From positions 7,528,445 to 7,592,444 of the forward strand of contig JAJEKV010000008.1 in assembly GCA_021234155.1 (NCBI GenBank): a stretch of 64,000 nucleotides of DNA, read 5' to 3'. The notes below the pieces were generated by a model, which was not told the DNA's origin, did no database searches, and saw nothing but the letters and a program-made list of their open reading frames with translations. This document shows positions 55,330-64,000 of the stretch, one piece after another; the first letter of the stretch is position 1; each line of letters opens with the position of its first letter. The stretch comes from Isoetes taiwanensis (taxonomy: Eukaryota; Streptophyta; Lycopodiopsida; Isoetales; Isoetaceae). The position numbers were made by a program, and so were the translations under genes.

Positions 55330-58300
55330 ACAAATCTCAATATTCTAACATGGAATGTGCAGGGAATGAGCTCCAGAGACACTAGAGTAATAAAATTAGA
55401 CAGGCTCAAACTGCACATCAGGGAATTGGAAGCTGAAGCAGGTAGATTTGACTTGATTGTAATTCAAGAGACTAAGATAATTGATGTAAATGAAAGGAGA
55501 AAAATAGCAAGTGGACGACACTTCTGGAATCTAGCCACAATAAGGGATTCCAGATCAGGGGGAGGCACAGTTATGGTTCTTGGGCCAAAGTGGGACACTC
55601 TCATTGAACACCATCAAATATTATTCCCAGGCAGGGCTCAGCTGCTAGTAATCAGACATGGAAGAGAAAAGATTGGCTTCTTAAATGTTTATGCCCCAAG
55701 TGGGAAGTCAGCAATGAGAATAGAAATGTGGGAACAAATCCACCCCCTAATTCCAACTGATCTTCAGGGTTTAATGCTAATTGGAGATTTCAACATGCTG
55801 GAGGACATAGAGGACAGAATAGGGGGCAGTAATGAGCTGCAAATGTCTGAAAAAGAAAAGGAAATGTGGTATGAAATCTGTTTTGACTTTGGCCTTACTG
55901 ATTGCTTCTTGCATGAAAGCTTTGCAGCACATCACCAGCCTTCACATGGTTTTCAAATGCCAGCCGTGTACAGGAAAGACTGGATAGAATTTATGCCACT
56001 GATTGGTTTTGCAGAAAAGGAGGTCTTCAAATTAAAACAATGTACTCAGATTTCTCAGATCACAGACCCCTGATTCTACAAAGCAGAATGGAAAATGGGA
56101 ATGGAATGAAAAGAAAAGCTGGCATTAGAAGATCAATTGCAGAAGATCCGGAGCTACAAAGACTAGCCATAGAACACTGGGAACAGAACCACGAGCAGAG
56201 GTTAGCAAACTTAATTAAATGGATCTCCACAAAAGCTAGACACATGCAAACAGAGCTGAAAAAGAACTTTTTGGAAAAGAGCTTGCATTGAGAAATAATC
56301 TGGCTGCTGCCAAATGCCTAGCTGAAAGGGATCCAAGCAATGGATGGGCAAGGGGACAGGCTGAAAGGCTAAAGGATGAGATAACAAGAGTGGAACAAGA
56401 CAAAATCCTTAACTATTTTGATAAAAGCAATGTTGCATGGTTACTTAATGAAAGAAAGTTGTCTCATTCTCATTATGTAGCACTCAAAGACAAATCGTTG
56501 ACCCCCATTTTGGGATTGAGGGACTCTAATATGAAATTGTTAACCTAACAAAATGAAATGCAAAAACTGGTTGACTCCTACTTTTCAGAAGTGTTCAAAG
56601 CAATCCCCATGGATGTGGATAGATTGGAAGCAATTGACAAAGTTCATGCCAAAGTCCCCAAAAAGCTAAATGCTGTGATGAACTCAGGTTTAACTAAACC
56701 TTTCTCAGTTGAGGAACTGAAAAAAGCTCTGAAGGAACTCAATGAGAACAAAAGTCCTGGACTGGATGGCATCCCTCCATCATTCTTTGTGAAAAATTGG
56801 GAGTGGTTGGGGCAGATCATTCTTCAATCATGGACAAATGCCATAGAGCAGGGCCACTGGGAACAGGACTTTCTAGAGGGTTGCATATCTCTAGTTCCAA
56901 AAAAAGGGGACCTAACTGATCTAAAAAATTAGAGACCCATATCAATGATATGCACTGTTTACAAAATCATAGCAAAAGCCCTCTCCATCAGGCTAAGGGA
57001 CATCCTCCCCTCAATCATAAGAAGCTCCCAGACTGGGTTTGTCAAGGGAAGACTCATCTTTGAAAACATTGCTACCCTAAAATTGGCTCAAGAATGGGCT
57101 CTAGAATCCAAAAAAGATCTGGCAATTGTTCTCTTAGATTTTGAAAAAGCTTATGATAGAACAGACTGATTCTTCATGGAGAGAGTAATGGAAAAATTGG
57201 GGATATCTAACCAATTCATCTCTATGGCCTCCATGCTCTACAAGGGCACAAAAAGCAGAACTACTATAAATGGCTACCTAGGTGATCAGATCCAGCTGTA
57301 CAGGTCAGTTCGACAGGGCTGCCCCCTTGCCCCAACACTTTTCATCCTAATGACAGAAGCCCTGGGGTATTATCTGGCCTCAGATGAGGGACCTCATGGC
57401 CTGGAGCTTCCAAATAATGATGTTCACTTAACAGACCTAGCCTCTCATGACCCTGAATTAAGGGAGTGTGAATTTGCAGACGACACTGCACTTTTTGTAG
57501 AAGGCTCTGAGGAGAATCTAAAAAAAATGGAAACATGCATATCCACATTTTGCTTGGCATCAGGGGCAGCAATAAACTGGGGCAAATCCTATGGCATATG
57601 GATATCCAGCAAACAGAGCCAATTTGGGGCAATAACAAGGGATTCAAATGGCTGGAGCAGAATGAAACTGTAAGATATTTAGGATTTCAGGTTGGACCAG
57701 ACACCAATAAAACTGACCAGGAAGTTCATATGGTTTCCCTGATTAGAAATCACCTAGCCAGATGGGAAAATAAAGGTCTCTGCTAGAGTTACAATGGTCA
57801 ACAACATAATCCTGGGCTTCCTATGGTACCTCACCAGTGGCTAGGTGGTAGGTAAAAAATATCTTGAAGAGATTACTAAATGCATCAGAATATACCTTTG
57901 GAAAGGCAAGATAGGGGAAATGAACCCAGCTTCTAAAGTGGGGTGGAAGAACTTAATTCTGCCAAAGGATATGGGAGGACTTGGGCTAATTGACCCAGTC
58001 AAGCAGGCAAAGTCACTACTGTTCAAGCTATTTGTGAGAGCTTTCTCACCTGGCTAACAGCCATGGAAGTTGATTCTAAGGCATATGCTTCTAAAAGCAA
58101 CACCAGATAGAAAAAAAAGGGAAAATTGAAAACCTGACCCCCTATGGCTGTTTGCAAACTGCCCCCTGAAGGCAAAAGGGCTACAAGGACTATCAGTAGG
58201 TCTATTCAAGCTATGGAAACATTTTAAATCAATGACAACCCAGCTGGAGCAAATAACCCCTAGCCAGTTCAAAAAACAGCTTTTGTTTCACAACCCCAGA

Positions 58301-59706
58301 ATTAAATTCAGGGGCCAGCAACTGGGGGAGGACAAATATAAACTAGGTTGGAGATGGCTCCATGGGAAAGGCATCAGATTGGTAGAAGATTTGGATAAAA
58401 TCATCAGGCCAACAAGGGAAGCTACCCTTCAAAGGACAATAGAGTTCTTAGGTCCCTGCACAAGAAAGAGAATAATGAGTGATCTAGAAATTCTAATATA
58501 AGCAGTGAAAGATGGCTGGACAGAACTGACCTACCAAAATCCATCATTGCAAGAAAAGTGGTATTGGAACCTGACCCCAGATCTGAACAGGGAAAGGGAA
58601 GTATGGTATAAACCATCACCTACAGAAAACAGGGGGTACAAATTCATGGCAAATGAGCGTGGCAGTATCCAACCACAAACAGTAGCAGACCTGCAAGAGA
58701 TCCCTCCCCTGAGCCAGACACAATGGAAAAACATAAGGATTATGGACCTAAAAGGTAAATATATGACAGTAGACCCTGATATTGAAAAAGATCAGCATGT
58801 AAACCTTATAGTTTTCAGGAACTGCAATGCAGCCGACCTTGAATGGGATCCTCGCATGTGGTACTGGAACTTTGGAACACCTGGTCAATTTGATTTTTTC
58901 TCCTTCACCCCAAAGATGGGGAGAATCATGCAAGCTGTGGAAGAAAATGAAACCTCCAAATTATTCCAGAAAGCACAAACCATGGGAGTAGAACGCCATC
59001 TCAAGAGAACAAGATTATTGAAATTAATATGGTCCAGTGGCTGCCAAGCTAAAGTGAAATACCTCATATGGCTTATGGCAAATAAGAGTGCAATTTCCAG
59101 GAAGTATGTAAGAGGCCAGCCCCCAATGTACTTCGAATGTAAATGGTGTGGTGAACCTGCAACCCAAAAACATGTATTCTGGACCTGTCAGCAAGCAAAA
59201 ATCATTTGGAAAAAAGCCATCAAAATATGGAACAAGCTTACCACTGCCAACAGCAGCAGCAGCATAACATGGCACATGGTGCTCACAGGTATGAAGGAGG
59301 ATGACATGCAATATGACAGGCGGGTGATAACTTGGCATTGGGTTGGGACTGGAGACCCCCAGTTTGATGAATCAAGGGCTCCTTATCTCATCAGTGGTAC
59401 TAGAAATGATCAGGAAATTTGGAATGTGATAAGAGCCTACACAGCATGGAGCATCTGGAGATGCTACACGGTAAAACTGTTTGAAATGAGAGATATTCCC
59501 ATGAACCTCTTGATGGTGGAGCTCTGGATGAGTATTGTTACAATAGTAGCAACCCAATATACCTGGATCATGGAAAAAAAAAACAAGAGAAGATAAGAAA
59601 GAAGAAGAGGCAAGTAAATGGATCGAAATGTGGAGCCCAACCTTCTGTACTAGGAGGGAGATAGAGCCGAAATGGAACTGGACTCCCCCATCTTGGATTC
59701 TAGATC
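55327..59706 (+). pseudogene. LINE-3b ORF2: endonuclease + RT + zinc finger (heavily broken)
   Basis: Endonuclease (WNVQGMSS, IQETKI, GDFNML, SDHRPL), RT (SPGLDGIPPSFF, FVKGRLIFENI, RQGCPLAPTLF) with intact FADD at 57473-57484, zinc finger CKWCGEPATQKHVFWTC, and the terminal segment. In-frame stops at 56549, 56933, 57170 and elsewhere, and frameshifts near 56040, 56290 and 57640-57790, split it into many pieces. From 58505 the frame is open for 363 codons. It serves as the reference that shows the FADN in LINE-1 is a substitution. No RNase H. Confidence 0.9.
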
Positions 59707-60580
59707 ACTGAAAGTAGGGGCAGGTGGGGGCAATATCAGATAGAAAATAAAAGAACACCAAAGCTTTACCGAGAAGCTGGCGGAAGCGTAAAACCCCAAG
59801 CCCCCCAGAGAATAAAACCTTGATAGCAAGATTACCCTGCACATGCAATCAAGACAAACAAGCTATCAAGCTCGACAATGGATCTGTAGTAGCAGATAAA
59901 CAAGCAAATTCATCCTCAACTCTCGGCATCAAAAGGTATGGATCTGGAACTTGGAACCTTGCCGGATCTTCCAGGGGAGCAGCAGCATATTCACGCCAAG
60001 TGAAAAAAGCTAAAAGAAAAAATAGCCTTCCCCTGAAGTAAGGCTTAAATACTTCAAGTACAGCATGCGATCTGTATATGTGGGACACGTGGAGCAATTT
60101 AATTTGCATGTCTCACCTGCATGCGAGGCAGTGCATGCTTAAGACTAGCCTGTGAGCTCTAGAAGATCTTAAAGGACTAATCGGCATTAATTATCTTAAA
60201 AGACGAAGTGCAACAGGGCTAGAGGCAGTTAATGGAAAAGCCAGGCACATCAGGGGGAAGGTTCGAAATTGGCCATCATCATTTTAACCAGCTGCTCCCA
60301 ATCTCAGCACTGTATCATGTTGGACATGCTGAAAGACACACTCAACAAAGAAAAACAGGGAGGTGGGAAGAATAGCAGCCAATGCAGACAAGGTCCAAGG
60401 ATCGAGGCGTTGCCCCCGGCCCCTTTTTTGGCCCCTGCCCCTAAAGACTAGCATCCTCTCCAGTTGGAAAAGATTTACAATTCAAGCAAGCAGGCCATGT
60501 TGGTAAGACCAATGGCAAGTTTGGCCAAGGGCAAAGGTTCAAGCCCAAAAAAAAAATAAAAAAAAAATAAATAAAAATAA
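59707..60580 (+). other. LINE-3b 3' UTR with B-box-like motif and A-rich tail
   Basis: No ORF. Ends TTTGGCCAAGGGCAAAGG, GGTTCAAGCCC and then a tail of A with a few T. Comparable 3' ends occur at 22935 and 25446. Confidence 0.6.
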
Positions 60581-61092
60581 ATTATTATGAAAATGTTATA
60601 ATATTATACTCCCCCTTAGGGTGGTTCTTTTTTTGGGGCCCATGTTCCAAGGGCTATAGGCCATACGGTAAGGGTCCACTATGGTGGCCACAGGATCTGG
60701 TGTTCGATCCCCATTACCCCCCTTTTTTGTGTGTACAAGGGGCATCTCTCTATGTTTTGTGTGTTTTCATAGGAGTTGGCGGTCGAAGCCCCACTCCCAT
60801 GGTGCCAAGCGCCCCCCCCCCTTTTTTTTCCCCTTCTCTCTCCCCCTTGTTTCTTTCTCTTCTCTCTCCTCCCCTTTCTTCCCCGTCTTCCTTTTTCAAA
60901 AAAAAAAAAAAAAAAAAAAAAAAAACAAAGTTCTCGGAAAAGTTCTTTGAGCTCTTGTCTCTTAACATGTAACCCCCTCCCTCCTTAAGGGATGGAGGGG
61001 TTATATGGCGTGGCCCTTGGTCTTTGCTTGGTGACTTAGCTCTCAAAGGGGGATGGTCCCACCTCCTTTGCCCCCCGCTGGGGGGCTCTCTT
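60581..61092 (+). repeat. Head module 8
   Basis: It begins after the A-rich tail, with GGTGTTCGATCCCC (B-box-like), the core GGAGTTGGCGGTCGAAGCCC, CT-rich text, a 27-base poly-A and the AACCCCCTCCC..GGGATGGAGGGGTT stem before A. Confidence 0.6.
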
Positions 61093-61573
61093 GGGACCAT
61101 TAGGGTCCGATGTGGTCCGAGAATGATTATATCTTATACCCATCTAGCGTCCTGAGGGTATGTCCTGCCTTGGACTTGATCTATTCTTGGATGCTTGGGA
61201 TCCTATGTTTGGAGGGTGAGTGCGTGCTTATGCTTATTTTGTAGCCCTCTCCCGTGAGTTGGTTCCTCCTCCCACCCCCCATCTAGTTGTGCTTGCACTT
61301 GGTGTGTCGCGTGGATGCCTGGCGTCTGACGTTCTTCTCTGTCTTAGTGCTCGCTCTTGGTTTGTGGGTGCCCCTAGTCGAGTGTGTTGCGTGGATGCGT
61401 GCCGTTTGACGTTCTTCCCTTGACTTTTGGGTTGCCTTCCTCTGATATTTTGTTTTGGAGTTAGCATGCGTCCTTTGGTTGCTTCATGTTTAGTCTTCGT
61501 GTACCTCAGGGACTCAGGCTAGTTGTTTTGGGTTCATACATGAATCCACCTACCACATCGAACCCTAATATGA
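61093..61573 (+). repeat. Module A, copy 8
   Basis: Complete A with the TCTGACGT subrepeat near 61324 and a TTTGACGTT variant near 61404, ending in an intact hinge. Confidence 0.75.
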
Positions 61574-61597
61574 TTCGATTTATCATATTAGGGTTCG
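61559..61597. repeat. Perfect 15-bp inverted repeat at the hinge
   Basis: CGAACCCTAATATGA and TCATATTAGGGTTCG are perfect inverted copies around a 9-base spacer (TTCGATTTA). The right arm plus ATTTCC resembles a B-box. A similar but imperfect palindrome lies near 16986-17028. Other hinges lack it. Confidence 0.9.
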
Positions 61598-62645
61598 ATT
61601 TCCTAATTCCCTAGGGCGCTTGGAGGAGGAGGGCGCTTGAAGGGCGCTGGAAGGGCCCGCCCTTCACAACCCTTCACGCCCTTCATCTCTGATTTTGTGT
61701 TTTCTGCAGCCCATTCTTGATCGATCCGTGCTCATTCTAAGCAAGATCTCGAGCTGCAGCAGCCACCAATGGAGGCGCCATCTCAAGACCGATCTGGAGA
61801 ACCATCTCTTGATGGATTTGACGAAGATTTACTCAAGCTATTGGAGTTTTGAGATTCGGCCATGAAGGGGGCTGTTACAGCAGAATTTCAGCAGGATTAG
61901 GATGGGAATGGGTGATGGAGGAGCTGATTTGCCATGGAAAACAAGGGAAGGAACTTCAAGGAGATGTCCAAGATGCTTATCCCCCTCATTTGAGCTTGGA
62001 TTTTGACATTGAAGGGGTTGGGGGTGGCTTTCTTCGTCATCAAACGAGTTTTGTAAGTCCCATTGGCCATTCTGTGAAGGCAGGGGTTGCAATGGGCAGT
62101 TTGGAGCATCTATACACTAAGAGGGAGGACACCCAAGGCTGGATTTGGCATATTCAAGAGTATGTGTGGAGCTTGAGGTCTTGTGGGGCTGAAATCATAG
62201 AAAAACAAGCCGGTTTTGAAGGAGTTTTGAGTTTAAATCTTAGGTAGGGAGGGCCTTGAAGCATGGGTTGTGAAATAGTTTCAAGATTTCTCTCCTTTCT
62301 TGCTGAAATTTTATCCTAAAGTCTCTCTACTTAAAGGTTGGTTTCACTTCGTAATATTGTATCCTTCTGAGGGATTTTGGGAGTTTAGGGATGATGGGAG
62401 ACAAAAGTGGAGCCATGGGAAGTATTTGAAGATAGAAAACAGCCCGGATTCAAGGAAGGAAACACCATAATCGAGTTCAAAACAGACTAGGGGCTGCCCA
62501 TATCAGAAAATCAGGAAATGGGCATTTCAAGATTGAAAATCCAGGTTGGTTTGTCATTCTTTGATCAATTTTGCTTCATTGGAGTAGGTAAATCTGTTGT
62601 TGAAGCCCTAGGCTGAACTATTTTCGGGTTTAGATTAGCCAAAAT
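61598..62645 (+). repeat. Module B, copy 7, truncated
   Basis: Very close to copy 2 at 17001. It ends abruptly at GCCAAAAT, where the LTR-like sequence TGTAACAAACCC begins; B copy 2 continues with GGTAGATTC. Confidence 0.7.
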
Positions 62646-63465
62646 TGTAACAAACCCGGGGACTTATCTTGTGTTCGTATTAAATTGTGTAGAGCACCGT
62701 GGTATGCGTCCATGGGTGTGTTGGGGGCGCCAATTAAATCTAAATAAAAACTTTAGCTAAGGTAATTTAAAACCTTAATAAGTTGAATGGAAAAAGTGTG
62801 AGCACACTAAATCAGGGGAAGGGCAGATCGTGGCTGCCAGATAGCGGCAGGATCCCGCTTAGAGATGCATCTGGCATGCCAGTTTACCATCTGGCATCTT
62901 GGGATGGATCTTGCCAAGTGTTCTTAAGGCAAGGGTATATAAGAAATAGAAGAGTTGGCCGGATGGGCAAAAGGAGGAGGAAGAGAATCGGTTGGGGCTG
63001 AGCAAATCAGAATCAGAGCAAGAACCAGAGTCCAAAACTAAAACTCAGGTGGGGATTTGATCTATGTATTGATTTTTTGGCCTGATTGGGGACGGATTAT
63101 GTAGAGCAGTTCTTCTAAGGCATAGACACCATCAGCTTGTGTGCCAAACCCCGGCCTAGAGATAAAACCCTTCTTGGAATCCTTCTTGTAAATTGCTTTG
63201 TCAATATAAAACCGTACCCTGATTGAATTCGACCATACGATCCAGTGAACCTAAGCTTGCTTTGATCTGTTGTAAAACAGTCCTTCTGTCTGCCTCTCCA
63301 CTGCCATGATTAATTTGTAGATCCGTCTTTTCCTCTGGTTCCTACTCTAAAGCTAGTATTGTGCACACTGAATGTATTTGGACATGAACTTCTGCTTGGG
63401 ACGAGCTTGTAGATCCGGTCGGCCAGCCAAAAAGGGGCCGCTGTTGGCGCCCACGAACTGTTACA
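62646..63465 (+). mobile_element. Probable LTR (or LTR fragment) of a Ty3/gypsy-type element
   Basis: It starts TGTAACAAACCC inside a B module. A TGTTACA at 63459-63465 is the inverse of TGTAACA, which would mark an LTR of about 820 bp. A TATA box (TATATAAG) lies near 62937. Near the right end, TTGGCGCCCACGAAC resembles a gypsy primer-binding site, so the LTR could instead end at about 63443. No second LTR or coding region is visible, and the right boundary is unsettled. Confidence 0.45.
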
Positions 63466-64000
63466 GGTTTTTCTATTTGTTATTACAGGGGGATACCAGG
63501 GTCCAGTATCCCCAGACCTTTAAAAACCTTATTAAAAAAGTTAAAGCTTAAGAACCTTAAGTTGTTATGAACCCTTAAGTGTTCTTAGCAATTGTAGTTA
63601 CCTTCTACCAACCGCTAGGCAAACATACCTTATGAGATCAAGATTCCATTGAATGTTGTTGCCAGTCCAGTAGTAGGGAAAAGTATATGCCTGGGATGTT
63701 TATGCGTGTATTAAAGATTGCTCTATAAGTATGAATAGGGTATGGGGCACCTTATGGAATGGCATTATGGATCTGAGATGGTATTATGGATATGGTGCAC
63801 TTGAATCAAAGAATGTTGTGCATTGCATGCAACGGCCCACCTTCGGTGGGGTGGGGTGGCCGTGTAACTCCGCATCCTTGCCAGATGGCCTGACGGATGA
63901 GTTGAACCCTGTACGTACAGATGGAGAGAGTGGTCTCCTTGGGGTCACCACCCAAGGATTACGCTTGGCATGTAGTATGCATGAAAAATGGTAGTTATAG
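63466..64000. other. Unassigned sequence at right edge
   Basis: It continues from the LTR-like region with a short GGGGATACC..GGTCCAGTATCCCC inverted repeat. No gene is recognised. It may be the LTR's continuation or leader region of the same retrotransposon. Confidence 0.3.

Larger units (their letters stand above)
51191..60580 (+). mobile_element. LINE-3b: LINE-1-family copy with hAT insertion
   Basis: It starts in the 5' UTR (TAGGCTATCTATTG and the AAGCCTAAGGCATTTTTG region, like 5120-5176), has ORF1, ORF2 and the 3' UTR, and ends with GGTTCAAGCCCAAAAA and an A-rich tail. It lies inside or next to 3a ORF1. It is the most complete relative of LINE-1, with more internal stops but an intact RT active site. 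The left border is approximate. Confidence 0.82.

Noticed and set aside
61849-62247. 132-codon ORF in module B, also open at 17340-17675
   Set aside because: Those two B copies are nearly identical DNA; the older copies at 1284 and 26455 have stops, so there is no evidence of coding selection.
63985-63996. AAAATGGTAG near the right edge, as continuation of module B after the LTR
   Set aside because: Ten matching bases only; the next bases differ from B, so it is probably chance.

Overview
This is plant nuclear DNA, almost entirely transposable elements. The evidence is plant-type L1 (LINE) retrotransposons, one of which ends in an RNase H domain; a Ty1/copia element primed by initiator tRNA-Met; hAT-type miniature elements; and diverged pieces of a plant-like 18S rRNA gene. 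The species cannot be named from the sequence. I found no intact host gene, tRNA gene, CRISPR array or prokaryotic feature. A large, repeat-rich seed-plant genome is the best reading.

Most of the window is built from a few modules that recur in one orientation: a roughly 0.5-0.8 kb 'head' with Pol III-like (tRNA-like) boxes and CT/poly-A tracts; a roughly 0.5 kb module A that ends in the hinge TCGAACCCTAATATGA; a body that is either a LINE (complete, 5'-truncated or 5' fragment) or a noncoding 1.0-1.7 kb module B; and poly(A). The next head usually starts directly after the poly(A). Such units lie at 1-2975, 2976-12434, 15512-18736, 22957-25475, 25476-28140 and 60581-62645, with incomplete ones at 18737-19804 and 28141-30230. 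Upstream of the hinge there can be module A or antisense 18S rRNA. Downstream there can be LINE or B. The hinge therefore behaves like an exchange point.

Region by region: 1-12434 holds a noncoding unit and then the long LINE-1 copy, whose reverse transcriptase carries FADN instead of FADD. 12435-15485 is a low-repeat island with exon-like minus-strand ORFs. 15486-19804 is a noncoding unit with a 368-bp hAT MITE in its head. 19805-25475 has a block D + 9-bp minisatellite + antisense 18S, followed by two 5'-truncated LINE copies. 25476-31628 has another noncoding unit, a LINE 5' fragment, more antisense 18S and SINE-like DNA. 31629-39523 is a second D-minisatellite-18S block, split by a 6.9-kb minus-strand LINE (LINE-2) with a 16-bp target-site duplication. 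39524-43520 has B variants, an exon-like scrap, tRNA-like boxes and an 84-88-bp minisatellite carrying ACGTG boxes. 43521-60580 is a pile-up of the LINE-1 family: a 5' half (3a) split by a young Ty1/copia element, then a nearly complete decayed copy (3b) split by a 912-bp hAT element. 60581-64000 is a final noncoding unit cut by the start of an LTR-type sequence.

The LINEs have ORF1 (RNA-binding, CCHC in the LINE-1 family) and ORF2 (endonuclease, RT, zinc finger). In three copies from two lineages the ORF1 stop and ORF2 start overlap (ATGA or TGATG), which suggests coupled translation. All autonomous elements here are broken by stops or frameshifts, but several breaks are few and recent.
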